From: JALHNI01 sp044226365
GTDB lineage: Bacteria > Acidobacteriota > Terriglobia > Bryobacterales > Bryobacteraceae
NCBI GenBank assembly: GCA_044226365.1
Contig: JBGAHE010000020.1
Location: forward strand, 1 to 64,000
Direction: 5' to 3'
Length of the DNA stretch: 64,000 nt
Position 1 is the first letter of the stretch, and every line of letters starts with the position of its first letter. A program made the position numbers and the translations under genes. Positions 49,198 to 57,348 of this stretch are shown here, in pieces. The notes beneath the pieces are model-generated. The model worked only from the letters and a program-made list of their open reading frames with translations, was not told the origin of the DNA and did not search any database.

Positions 49198-50250
49198 ATG
49201 TTCATTGATGAAGTCAAAATCTACGTGAAGGCCGGCGACGGCGGCAATGGCTGCATGGCGTTCCGCCGTGAGAAGTTCGTCCCCCGGGGCGGTCCCAGCG
49301 GCGGCGACGGCGGCCGTGGCGGCGACGTCATCATGGTCGCTTCCCCCCACCACAATACCCTGCTCCACTTTCGCTTCAACCCCGAACATAAGGCGGAGCG
49401 CGGCGCCCACGGCGAAGGCTCTCAGCGCACCGGCAAAGAGGGGAAGTCCATCAAACTGCCGGTCCCGGTCGGCACTGTCGTCTACGACTTCGAAACCGGC
49501 GAAACTCTCCACGACTTCGCGTTCCTCGGCGACACCTTCACCATCGCCAAAGGCGGCCGCGGCGGACGGGGCAACCAGCACTTCGCCACCCCCACCCACC
49601 AGGCGCCCACCGAACACGAACAAGGCTTTGCCGGCGAAGAACGCCGCCTCCGCCTCGAGCTCAAACTCCTCGCGGACGTCGGCCTCGTCGGCTTCCCGAA
49701 CGCCGGCAAGTCCACGCTCATCTCGCGTCTGTCAGCCGCCCGCCCCAAGATCGCTGACTACCCGTTCACCACGCTTGAGCCCAACCTCGGTGTCGTCCGC
49801 CTCAACGAAGAGGACCCGCGCACGCTCGTCATCGCCGACATCCCCGGCATCATCGAAGGCGCCCACGAAGGCAAAGGGCTCGGCCTGCGCTTCCTCAAGC
49901 ACATCGAACGCACCAAGCTGCTCCTGCACCTGGTCGACGTCTCCGAGGGCAGCCACCGCGATCCCGTCGACGACTTCCGCGCCATTCTCGCCGAGCTCGC
50001 CACCTTCAGCGAGGACATGCTCGCCAAGCCCATGATCGTCGTCGCCACCAAGCTCGACGCCGCCCAGGACCCCGAACGCCTCGCAAGTCTCCGGAAAGAA
50101 GCCGAAGGCCGGAACATGGAGTTCTTCACGATCTCCAGTGTCACCGGCCAGGGTTTGAATGAATTGAAGTACGCGTTGTTTGACCGCGTGAAGGCGCTCG
50201 AACCTATTCCGAGCCCGGAATCCGCGCCAGCATTTCGGCCGTGGGAGTAA
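49198..50250 (+). CDS. obgE: GTPase ObgE/CgtA
   Basis: 350 aa. The Obg domain (EVKIYVKAGDGGNGCMAFRR, GGDGGRGGDVIMVAS) is glycine-rich. The G domain has VGFPNAGKSTLISRLSAARP (P-loop) and DIPGIIEGAHEGKGLGLRFL (G3). The G4 Lys-Asp motif is present as TKLD, and ISSVTGQGL is G5. There is no OCT C-terminal domain. It assists 50S assembly and stress control. No classic ribosome-binding site precedes the ATG, because a terminator occupies that position. The 3' end overlaps the antisense penicillin-binding gene by 47 nt. Confidence 0.96.
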   Translation: MFIDEVKIYVKAGDGGNGCMAFRREKFVPRGGPSGGDGGRGGDVIMVASPHHNTLLHFRFNPEHKAERGAHGEGSQRTGKEGKSIKLPVPVGTVVYDFETGETLHDFAFLGDTFTIAKGGRGGRGNQHFATPTHQAPTEHEQGFAGEERRLRLELKLLADVGLVGFPNAGKSTLISRLSAARPKIADYPFTTLEPNLGVVRLNEEDPRTLVIADIPGIIEGAHEGKGLGLRFLKHIERTKLLLHLVDVSEGSHRDPVDDFRAILAELATFSEDMLAKPMIVVATKLDAAQDPERLASLRKEAEGRNMEFFTISSVTGQGLNELKYALFDRVKALEPIPSPESAPAFRPWE

Positions 50251-51364
50251 AGGGCACGATCGGCGCCCGCGAGAAGTACTTCGCCTTCGACAGGTTCCGG
50301 TAGACTTCGCCGGCCACGCCGGACGCCACCGGACCGTTAATCGGCCGGCCGCCCGTCAGCAGCACCACCACCACCAGCTTGCGTCCGTCCACTTCCTGGA
50401 ACGAACCGAACCAGCCCAGGTGCGTCTGATTGTCGGAATGCGTGCAGGTCCCCGTCTTGCCGAAGATCGGCTCGGACGGATCATAGCCGGCGCGCCGCGC
50501 CGTCCCGTATTCCACCGCCCCGGCCAAACCCGGTCGAATCTCGCTCAGCACCGGCTGCACATTGATCGTGCGCTTGATGCGCGGGCGCATCGAATCCACT
50601 TCCACCTGCGACTTCGGATACTGCAGCCAATACAGTGTCCCTCCGTTGGCAATCGCCGAAAGCGCGCCCGCTAACTGGAACGGCGTCAGGTTGATGCCCG
50701 AACCGAAGCTCGTCATCATGCCCAAACCTTCCGGCGGAATCGACACCGGCAGCGTGCCCGGGTGTTCGTCCTCGAGGCCATAGACCGCCTTCTCGCCCAA
50801 ACCGAACAAGCGCGAGTAGTAGCTCACCTTCTCGAAACCCAGTTCCGTGCCGAGCTTCGCGAAGTACGGATTATTCGAGCGCGCCAGCGCCGTCGTCAGG
50901 TTCAGATTGTACCGGCGCGAATCCCGGTCGACGTTGCCTTCCATCAGGCTGCCCATCGCCGCCACCACCTTGATGGTTGAGCAGGGCGTAAAGCCGTCCT
51001 TGTTCGCGAGCTTCTGATTCACCACCGTCAGCAAGCGGCCCGTGTAGGGGTCCGCCACCACGATCGTGCCGTTGTAGTTGCCCAGGGCATCCACGGCTGC
51101 CTGCCGCACGATCGGATCGTCGCCTGCCGCCTCGTCTCCTACCGTCGGCTCACCGAAGGTCGGAGCCGCCCACGTCTGCGTCCACACGCGCCGGTGAGCG
51201 CGCTTGGAGACCGTGGTTCTGGCCAGGGGGGCTTTGCTCTTCGCATAAAGCGAAGTGCGAACAGTGCGTGTAGTTCTGGCTTTCGCCGTGGGACGGGTAT
51301 AACGTGCGCCGAAGATCGGGAATACAAATACGAAAAGGACAAACGCCGCGATGGGGAGGTGCAT
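50204..51364 (-). CDS. Penicillin-binding transpeptidase-domain protein
   Basis: 386 aa from MHLPIAAFVLFVFVFPIFGA, with AAGGAG upstream; an upstream TTG at 51391 is less likely. The N-terminal helix is an anchor or signal, followed by a basic linker. Catalytic motifs are SxxK (CSTIKVVAAMGS, Ser about 129), SxN (ARSNNPYFAKLG) and KTG (FGKTGTCTHSD). There is no dimerisation or glycosyltransferase domain, so this is a lone class B-like transpeptidase or D,D-peptidase. A good -35/-10 pair lies upstream. Substrate and role in wall synthesis are not determined. Confidence 0.88.
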   Translation of the reverse strand: MHLPIAAFVLFVFVFPIFGARYTRPTAKARTTRTVRTSLYAKSKAPLARTTVSKRAHRRVWTQTWAAPTFGEPTVGDEAAGDDPIVRQAAVDALGNYNGTIVVADPYTGRLLTVVNQKLANKDGFTPCSTIKVVAAMGSLMEGNVDRDSRRYNLNLTTALARSNNPYFAKLGTELGFEKVSYYSRLFGLGEKAVYGLEDEHPGTLPVSIPPEGLGMMTSFGSGINLTPFQLAGALSAIANGGTLYWLQYPKSQVEVDSMRPRIKRTINVQPVLSEIRPGLAGAVEYGTARRAGYDPSEPIFGKTGTCTHSDNQTHLGWFGSFQEVDGRKLVVVVLLTGGRPINGPVASGVAGEVYRNLSKAKYFSRAPIVPFTPTAEMLARIPGSE

Positions 51365-51437
51365 CCTGAAGGTTTTCTCCTTGACCGTCAAGGTTCTAAT
51401 CGGCCTGTGAGTCAGGGATCTACACGGCCGTTTTTCT

Positions 51438-51465
51438 ATTCTACCCGGGATGGGCCTTAGGTCAA
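51438..51465 (-). promoter_or_regulatory. Sigma-70-type promoter for the penicillin-binding gene
   Basis: On the minus strand TTGACC (51460-51465) and TAGAAT (51438-51443) are 16 nt apart. The expected start leaves about 65 nt of leader before the ATG at 51364. CGGCC and GGCCG in this leader could pair. Confidence 0.6.
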
Positions 51466-51499
51466 GAGCTAAACCTATGATTTTCCAAGTTTTGTGAAT

Positions 51500-52720
51500 C
51501 TAATCGCCGAGTAGCCGTCCGTACACTTCCAGCCCGGAAACGTTGTCGAAAACCGCCTTCATCCCCGCCGTAATCGGAATCGCCAACACCAGCCCCGCCC
51601 CGCCCCACAGCAGGCCCCAGAACATCAGCGCCACCGTCACCGCCAACGGATTCAGATGCACCCGGCTCCCCACCATCTTGGGGTACAGCAGGTTCAAACC
51701 CACCAGATGCAGGAAACCCACCGTCGACCCGATAATCAGATACGCCCCCAGGTTCGAGTACACCGGCAGCGCCGCCAGCACCGGTGGCAGCAGCGCCATC
51801 GGCAAACCCAGGTACGGCACGATACTCAAAAAGCCGCTCAGCGGTCCGATCAAAAACGGATACGGCAGTTGCACCAGGATGAAAAAAACCGTGCTGAACA
51901 CCGCCAGCACCAATCCCAGCATGAAATTTCCCGCCATGTAGGCGCGCGCCATCCCCGCTATCGCATGCCAACTCCGCGTCGCCACGTCCTTACTCTCGCC
52001 GTGGAACAGACCCAGAAACGCCCGCCGCATATGATCGCGCCAGCTCAGCATGAAGTACACCAGGAACGGCACGAACGAAAACATCAGCAGCGGATTGTAA
52101 TAGCTGGAAAGCGAACTGTAGAGCACCAGCAGAATGTTCGGCCGCGGCTGATAGACCCGCACCTCCGGAATCGGCGGCACCGTCGGCGCGGGATCCGTCG
52201 TGCGCCGCCGCCGCGCATTCGCCGCTGCCTGCGGACTCGCCGGCGGCACCACCGCCGCAGTCCCCGGCGTTCCCGCGATCGCTCCTGGCGCCGGACTGTT
52301 CGCACTCGGCTCTTGCAGCCGCCGCGGCATGATCTGCGCGATCGAGCGCTCCATGCTCTCCATCCGATCGCTCACCCGGTCCACCAGTTCATTCATCCGC
52401 CGGCTATACTGCGGCAGATCCTCTACCAGCTGCGAGATCTGCGTGAACACCGCCAGCGCCAATAAATACACGCCCAGCAACGCAATGCTGCAAGCCAGAA
52501 AGCTCGCAAAGCCGCGCCCGATGCGCAGCTTCATGATCAGGATCACAAACGGCTCGAGAATGAACGCGATGATCACCGAACTGATCATCGTAATCAGGAA
52601 CAATTGACCGTAGTAAAGCAGCGCAATCAGCATCGCCAGGGCGATGATGCGCAAGCTCACACTCCGCGCCCCACCTTTGGGTTCCCGGATTACAGTCTCG
52701 ATGGGGGTTAGGATCTCCAA
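51500..52720 (-). CDS. AI-2E-family transporter
   Basis: 406 aa with about eight membrane helices: two near residues 25-65 (IIALAMLIALLYYGQLFLIT and SSVIIAFILEPFVILI), then LACSIALLGVYLLALAVFTQ, then four later ones. LPYPFLIGPLSGFLSIVPYL and GLLWGGAGLVLAIPITAGMK are the family C-terminal motifs. A long hydrophilic Pro/Arg-rich insert (residues about 130-190) lies before the C-terminal half. The family (TqsA/PerM) exports autoinducer or other small molecules; the substrate is not known. Confidence 0.9.
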   Translation of the reverse strand: MEILTPIETVIREPKGGARSVSLRIIALAMLIALLYYGQLFLITMISSVIIAFILEPFVILIMKLRIGRGFASFLACSIALLGVYLLALAVFTQISQLVEDLPQYSRRMNELVDRVSDRMESMERSIAQIMPRRLQEPSANSPAPGAIAGTPGTAAVVPPASPQAAANARRRRTTDPAPTVPPIPEVRVYQPRPNILLVLYSSLSSYYNPLLMFSFVPFLVYFMLSWRDHMRRAFLGLFHGESKDVATRSWHAIAGMARAYMAGNFMLGLVLAVFSTVFFILVQLPYPFLIGPLSGFLSIVPYLGLPMALLPPVLAALPVYSNLGAYLIIGSTVGFLHLVGLNLLYPKMVGSRVHLNPLAVTVALMFWGLLWGGAGLVLAIPITAGMKAVFDNVSGLEVYGRLLGD

Positions 52721-52738
52721 ATTGTTCCGCCGATTTGT

Positions 52739-52767
52739 TTCGACTCTAACACGCGGAACTCTATAAT
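52739..52767 (+). promoter_or_regulatory. Sigma-70-type promoter for ruvX-mltG
   Basis: TTCGAC (52739-52744) and a perfect TATAAT (52762-52767) are 17 nt apart. The expected start is around 52775, about 28 nt before the ruvX ATG, with GGAG at 52784. Confidence 0.65.
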
Positions 52768-52802
52768 GTAATCAGTTTCCCTCGGAGTGGCATAACGCGG
52801 TG

Positions 52803-53249
52803 ATGAACAGTCGGATTTTGGCCCTGGACCTCGGGAAACGCCGCATTGGCTGCGCCGTGAGCGACCCGTTGGGAATCACCGCACAAGGCCTTCCCACCTA
52901 CACCCGCGGCAACATTCGCGAGGACCGCGCCTTCATGCAGCAACTCGCCACCGAATGGGACGTCGGCTTGTTCCTCCTCGGGAATCCGCTGCACATGAGC
53001 GGCAACGAAGGACGCGGCTCGAAGCACGCCCGCGAGTTCGGCGAACGCCTCACCGAATGGACCGGCATCCCCGTCGAGTACTGGGACGAACGCTGGACCT
53101 CCAAAGTCGCCGGACGAGTTCTCCGCGAAAGCGGCATGGGCATTGAGAAGCGAGCCGCTCAAGTCGACAAACTCTCCGCCGTCCTGATTCTCGAAAGCTA
53201 CTTGGACTCGCTCGCCTTTGCGAGCCAGGAACAAGATCCCACCGCATGA
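52803..53249 (+). CDS. ruvX: RuvX/YqgF Holliday-junction-resolvase-like nuclease
   Basis: 148 aa from the ATG at 52803 (GTG at 52800 is also possible). ILALDLGKRRIGCAVSDPLG is the RNase H-like fold with the first metal Asp. GLFLLGNPLHMSGNEGRGSK and PVEYWDERWTSKVAGRVLRE contain the second acidic motif, and VDKLSAVLILESYL the third. Implicated in 16S rRNA 5'-end processing and recombination. Its stop overlaps the mltG start by 4 nt (ATGA). Length is standard. Confidence 0.9.
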   Translation: MNSRILALDLGKRRIGCAVSDPLGITAQGLPTYTRGNIREDRAFMQQLATEWDVGLFLLGNPLHMSGNEGRGSKHAREFGERLTEWTGIPVEYWDERWTSKVAGRVLRESGMGIEKRAAQVDKLSAVLILESYLDSLAFASQEQDPTA

Positions 53250-54235
53250 AGCGTCTCTTCCTCGGCCTGGTTCTGCTCGCCGCCTGCGCCAGCGCCTTCC
53301 TCTGGCTCGAACTGAACGCCGTCATTGCCCCGCCCCCCGGCGCGCGGCTCGAGATCGCCCGCGGCACCTCGGCTCGCCAAATCGGCAACCAACTGCACGA
53401 CGCCGGCGTCGTCCGCGATGCCAATCTCTTCCTTCTCGCCCGCTCGCTCAAGCAAGCTAAGCTGCAAGCCGGCGAGTATGTTTTCGAAAAGCCCGCCACC
53501 GTCTGGGAAGTCATCGACCGTCTCCGCCGCGGCGATGTCTTCCAACTCGAAGCCACCATCCCTGAAGGCAGTAACCGCTACGACATCGCCCGCATTCTGG
53601 CCGCCGCCGGCGTCGTCGACGCCCAAAGCTTCATCGCCGAATCCGGCGACCCCAAACTGATCGAGGACCTCGCGCCGCAAGCGCCCACGCTCGAAGGCTT
53701 CCTCTTCCCCGCCACGTACCGCTTCGGCCGCCGCACCACCGCCAGGATGGTCTGCCAGGATATGGTCGCCAGTTTCCGCCGCGCCTGGAAGCAAGCCGGC
53801 GGCACCACCGACGCGCTGAAGTACGTCACCATGGCCTCGCTCGTCGAAAAAGAAACCGGCGTCGCCGAAGAACGTCCCCTCGTCTCTTCCGTCTTCTGGA
53901 ATCGCCTGCAAAAAGGCATGAAGCTCGATTGCGACCCCACCGTCGCCTACGCCGCCCTCATCGAAGGGCGCTGGCGCGGCACCATCCACCGCTCCGACCT
54001 CGATCGCCTGACCCCCTACAACACTTACCGCGTCGCCGGACTCCCCCCCGGCCCGATCGCCAACCCTGGCGTCAAATCCATGGAAGCGGCTCTCCGGCCG
54101 GCTCAAACCGACTACCTCTACTTTGTCGCCCGCGCCGACGGCAGCGGCGGCCACCAATTCTCCAGCGACATCGCCGCGCATCAAAAGGCGGTGGAGAGTT
54201 ACCGTCGTGCGGTCAAAAAAAGCCCGGCTGAATGA
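53246..54235 (+). CDS. mltG: Endolytic transglycosylase MltG
   Basis: 329 aa. A membrane anchor (KRLFLGLVLLAACASAFLWL) is followed by a LysM-like domain (ARGTSARQIGNQLHDAGVVR). The catalytic YceG domain has SRLEGFLFP-like TLEGFLFPATYRFGRRTTA, ASLVEKETGVAEERPLVSSV (catalytic Glu) and NTYRVAGLPPGPIANPGVKS. It cuts nascent glycan strands at the inner membrane. Coupled to ruvX and followed by an overlapping small gene. Confidence 0.95.
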   Translation: MKRLFLGLVLLAACASAFLWLELNAVIAPPPGARLEIARGTSARQIGNQLHDAGVVRDANLFLLARSLKQAKLQAGEYVFEKPATVWEVIDRLRRGDVFQLEATIPEGSNRYDIARILAAAGVVDAQSFIAESGDPKLIEDLAPQAPTLEGFLFPATYRFGRRTTARMVCQDMVASFRRAWKQAGGTTDALKYVTMASLVEKETGVAEERPLVSSVFWNRLQKGMKLDCDPTVAYAALIEGRWRGTIHRSDLDRLTPYNTYRVAGLPPGPIANPGVKSMEAALRPAQTDYLYFVARADGSGGHQFSSDIAAHQKAVESYRRAVKKSPAE

Positions 54236-54611
54236 CTTACTCGCCGGCCTCGCCCTGGTCGACGAAGCCCAGTGGCGACGCCTGCTCACCACCCTCGCGC
54301 CGATCTCGCCCACTTACCTCCGCCGCCTGCTCCGCTCGAGCGGCGTCCCGCTCACTCCCGAAGTCGAAGGCGTCCGTCAAGAGAACTTCGCCGAACTCGA
54401 GCGCACGCTCCTCACCGCCACCCGCGCCGCCGTTCTCGAAGCCCGGCGTCACGCCCAATTCGCCCTCCGCTCACCGAATGTCGATCGCCCCGTCAAACAG
54501 GAAATGCTGGAATGGATGCGCGTTTGGCTCGAAACGCCGGAAGCGTTCGAAGTGTGGGTAAACCTGCGTAAAGCCACACCGGCGTTCCGCGCTCTCCCAC
54601 GGCGTCCCTAA
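54207..54611 (+). CDS. Hypothetical helical protein downstream of mltG
   Basis: 134 aa from a GTG at 54207, with GGAG 10 nt upstream; an ATG at 54123 inside mltG is less likely. Helix-rich (LNDLLAGLALVDEAQWRRLL, then SPTYLRRLLRSSGVPLTPEV), no membrane segment and no family known to me. It overlaps mltG by 29 nt, so it is co-transcribed with ruvX-mltG. Confidence 0.6.
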   Translation: MRSKKARLNDLLAGLALVDEAQWRRLLTTLAPISPTYLRRLLRSSGVPLTPEVEGVRQENFAELERTLLTATRAAVLEARRHAQFALRSPNVDRPVKQEMLEWMRVWLETPEAFEVWVNLRKATPAFRALPRRP

Positions 54612-54729
54612 CCCTCGTCCGAAAAAAGAATCAAAGAACGCATACGGAACTTCGCGCATCAAACCGATATTGATCCCAAGGCGATGGGCGCCGGTCCGGA
54701 GGCAGGTTCTTTGGCTACAAAGTTGCCTC

Positions 54730-54759
54730 TTGCCGAAATCCGTCTCCGCTATTTATACT
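54730..54759 (+). promoter_or_regulatory. Candidate promoter upstream of the 90-aa gene
   Basis: TTGCCG (54730-54735) and TATACT (54754-54759), spacing 18 nt; expected start about 54766, 16 nt before the ATG. The pair is weaker than those at ruvX and the PBP gene. Confidence 0.45.
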
Positions 54760-54781
54760 ACGGTTTTTCAGAGCCTCCACG

Positions 54782-55054
54782 ATGGCCATGACGCTTCAAG
54801 ACGAATTCGACCCGCAGGCGCCGATGCGCGAAGCGGCTCTCTTCTACGGCCTGTTCCTCCGCGGACAATCCGTTGACTCAATCCGTCGCGACATCGACAT
54901 CCCCAAAGCCGTCGTCAAGAAGGTCTTGAAGACCCAGGCTTACGAGGAAAATCTCCGCAAAGCCATGCGCCGCACCTACGTCTACCGTCAGGAAGTCCTA
55001 CGCATCTTCAACGAACTCGTCCTCAACGAAAAGAACCGCAACCGCCTCCAATAG
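54782..55054 (+). CDS. Small conserved-looking hypothetical protein (HTH-like)
   Basis: 90 aa. FYGLFLRGQSVDSIRRDIDI followed by PKAVVKKVLKTQ has the shape of a helix-turn-helix. The C-terminus is basic and helical (RRTYVYRQEVLRIFNELVLN). No family recognised. It stands alone with its own candidate promoter. The HTH reading is inference from spacing. Confidence 0.6.
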   Translation: MAMTLQDEFDPQAPMREAALFYGLFLRGQSVDSIRRDIDIPKAVVKKVLKTQAYEENLRKAMRRTYVYRQEVLRIFNELVLNEKNRNRLQ

Positions 55055-55080
55055 CGCGACAATCCCCGATACACTAGGGC

Positions 55081-55869
55081 ATGCGCCTGCCGATCTATCA
55101 GGTCGATGCTTTCACGTCCCACTTATTCCGCGGTAATCCGGCCGCCGTCTGCCTCCTCGACGAGTTTCTGCCCGACGCCACACTCCAGGCGATCGCCGCC
55201 GAAAACAACCTCGCCGAAACCGCCTTCCTCGTCAAAATCGAGCCCGGCAACTACCATCTCCGCTGGTTCACCCCCGCCGTGGAAGTGCCCCTCTGTGGCC
55301 ACGCCACCCTCGCCTCGGCCTTCGCCCTCGCTCATCGCGTCGAGCCCGACGGCGTCGTCCTCCGCTTCCAGACCCTGAGCGGCGAGCTCACCGTCGCCCG
55401 CGACGGCGACCGCTACACCCTCGACTTCCCCGTCCGCCGTCCCCAGCCATCCCCGCCCCGTCCCGACCTCGCCGCCGCCCTCGGCGCCACTCCGCTCGAA
55501 CAATACACCGGCGCCTTCGAACTCGCCGTCTTCGCCTCCGAAGCCGACCTCCGCGCCCTCCAACCCGACTTCCGCGCCCTCGCCGCCATCCCGCACTTCG
55601 CCCTCCTCGCCACCGCCCCCGGCGACTCCGTCGATTTCGTCTCCCGCTTCTTCGCCCCCGGCGCCGGCATCGACGAAGACCCCGTCACCGGCAGCGCCCA
55701 CTGCATGCTCACCCCCTACTGGTCCCAGCGCCTCGGCAAACCCCAACTCACCGCGCGCCAGATCAGCCCACGCGGCGGCGAGCTCTGGTGCGAAGCCCAA
55801 GGCGACCGCGTCCTGATCGCCGGCCACGGCGTGCTCTATCTCGAAGGCTTCATCGAGGTCCCCGCTTGA
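55081..55869 (+). CDS. PhzF-family isomerase-like protein
   Basis: 262 aa. YQVDAFTSHLFRGNPAAVCL is the PhzF N-terminal signature. AAENNLAETAFLV carries the catalytic Glu (Glu in NNLAETAF). VPLCGHATLASAFALAH and GIDEDPVTGSAHCMLTPYWS complete the fold. PhzF is a DAP-epimerase-fold isomerase in phenazine synthesis, but most relatives have unknown substrates, and no other phenazine gene is here. The stop overlaps the TTG of the next gene. Confidence 0.9.
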   Translation: MRLPIYQVDAFTSHLFRGNPAAVCLLDEFLPDATLQAIAAENNLAETAFLVKIEPGNYHLRWFTPAVEVPLCGHATLASAFALAHRVEPDGVVLRFQTLSGELTVARDGDRYTLDFPVRRPQPSPPRPDLAAALGATPLEQYTGAFELAVFASEADLRALQPDFRALAAIPHFALLATAPGDSVDFVSRFFAPGAGIDEDPVTGSAHCMLTPYWSQRLGKPQLTARQISPRGGELWCEAQGDRVLIAGHGVLYLEGFIEVPA

Positions 55870-56528
55870 TCCATGCCCGCGGCGGGCGCATCCTCGAGCG
55901 CGAGCTCCTGGACGACGCCCCCGACGGGGAAGCCCACCAAAACCTCCGCCAGCTCGCCTGGCTCAACCGCTGGTTCGGCGGCCACCGCGTCCTCCGCCAC
56001 AGCCTCTCGCAGCTCTACACGCCCCAGGACGCCTTCACCCTGCTCGACGTCGGCGCCGCCTCCGGCGACCACGCCGGCGCCATTCACCGCCGCTTCCCGC
56101 ACGCCCGCGTCACCTGCCTCGATTGGAAACTGCGCAACCTGCGCCAGGCCCCGCCCCCGCGCGTCCAGGCCGATGCCTTCGCGCTCCCCTTTTCTCCCGC
56201 CGCCTTCGACGTCGTTCACTGCGCGCTCTTCCTGCATCACTTCACCAATCCGCAAATCGTCCAGTTGCTCCGCAACATGGCCCACTGCGCGCGCCGCGCG
56301 GTCGTCGTGCAGGACCTCGAGCGCCACCCCCTCGCCTACTACTTCCTGCCCGCCACGCAATGGCTCTTCGGCTGGAATCGCCTCATGGTCCACGACGGCG
56401 CCATCTCCGTCGAAGCCGCCTTCCATCCTTCGGAGCTCGCGGCGCTCGCCACCCAGGCCGGGCTCACTCCGGAGGTCCGCCGGCACCTGCCCTGGTTTCG
56501 CCTATCGCTGATCGCCGAGCCGCGCTGA
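55866..56528 (+). CDS. Class I SAM-dependent methyltransferase
   Basis: 220 aa from a TTG overlapping the phzF-like stop (TTGA). FTLLDVGAASGDHAGAIHRR is motif I. VTCLDWKLRNLRQ and ADAFALPFSPAAFDVVHCAL are motifs II and III, then FLHHFTNPQIVQLLRNMAHC. It resembles the UbiE/Methyltransf_11 superfamily; substrate unknown. The last 27 nt overlap antisense prmC. Confidence 0.85.
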   Translation: MIHARGGRILERELLDDAPDGEAHQNLRQLAWLNRWFGGHRVLRHSLSQLYTPQDAFTLLDVGAASGDHAGAIHRRFPHARVTCLDWKLRNLRQAPPPRVQADAFALPFSPAAFDVVHCALFLHHFTNPQIVQLLRNMAHCARRAVVVQDLERHPLAYYFLPATQWLFGWNRLMVHDGAISVEAAFHPSELAALATQAGLTPEVRRHLPWFRLSLIAEPR

Positions 56529-57347
56529 AAACACCCGTCCGATCCCCGCCAGGTCCGCCGTCACCTGCACGTCTTTCCACTCTGCGCCGCACATCGCCCG
56601 CACCGCCGATTCGCTGTCATGCCCCAACTCCAGCACCAGCCATCCCCCCGGCCGCAGCACCCGCCCCGCCTCCCGCACCAAACGCCGGTAGACCTCGCTC
56701 CCGTCTTCGCCCCCAAACAACGCCAGGTGCGGCTCAAACTCCCGCACCTCCCGCTGCAACGTCAGTTCGTCGCGCTGCGGAATATACGGCGGATTCGACA
56801 CCAGCAAACTCACGGACCCGGCCGCTAGCGCCTCCGTCAAGTCGCCTTCCACCAGGTCCACCTGCGCGCCCAGCCGCTCCCCATTCCCCCGCGCCACCTC
56901 CAGCGCCCCCCGCGAGACATCCATCAGCACCACCGGCCGCCCCAATTCCAACGACAACGTCACCCCGATCGCCCCGCTCCCGGTGCCGACATCCACCAGC
57001 GTCCCCGGCCCGGCTACCTCCAGCGCCCGCTCCACCACGTGCTCCGTTTCCGGCCGCGGAATCAGCACCGCCGGGCTCACGCGAAACTCGCGCCCGTAGA
57101 ACTCCTGTTTGTGCGTGATGTATTGCGTCGGCTTGCCCCGCAGCCGCTGATGCAGATAGCGCCCGTAGTGAATCCAGGCGAGTTCGCTCAGCAGTTCTTC
57201 GGGGTGCGCAAAAAGATAAACCCGCTCCCGCCCCAGCGCATGGCACAGCAGCACTTCGGCATTCAGGCGCGGCGCCATCACGCCGGCCTCTTCCAGCATC
57301 CGGGCGCCGCTGGCCAACGCGGCATCAATGCGGATCTGGGGCGTCAA
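56502..57347 (-). CDS. prmC: Peptide chain release factor N5-glutamine methyltransferase
   Basis: 281 aa from a TTG 1 nt after the prfA stop. The N-terminal helical domain ends at RKPTQYITHKQEFYGREFRV-type sequence (GKPTQYITHKQEFYGREFRV). LIPRPETEHVVERAL, LVDVGTGSGAIGVTLSLELG and LVSNPPYIPQ (catalytic NPPY) are the HemK/PrmC motifs. It methylates the GGQ glutamine of RF1/RF2; prfA is directly upstream, a common pairing. Confidence 0.95.
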   Translation of the reverse strand: MTPQIRIDAALASGARMLEEAGVMAPRLNAEVLLCHALGRERVYLFAHPEELLSELAWIHYGRYLHQRLRGKPTQYITHKQEFYGREFRVSPAVLIPRPETEHVVERALEVAGPGTLVDVGTGSGAIGVTLSLELGRPVVLMDVSRGALEVARGNGERLGAQVDLVEGDLTEALAAGSVSLLVSNPPYIPQRDELTLQREVREFEPHLALFGGEDGSEVYRRLVREAGRVLRPGGWLVLELGHDSESAVRAMCGAEWKDVQVTADLAGIGRVFSARLGDQR

Positions 57348-57348
57348 C

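Noticed and set aside
55081..56528. Phenazine biosynthesis cluster
   Set aside because: Only a PhzF-like gene and a generic methyltransferase are present; no phzA-E or G, so the PhzF homologue alone does not indicate phenazine production.
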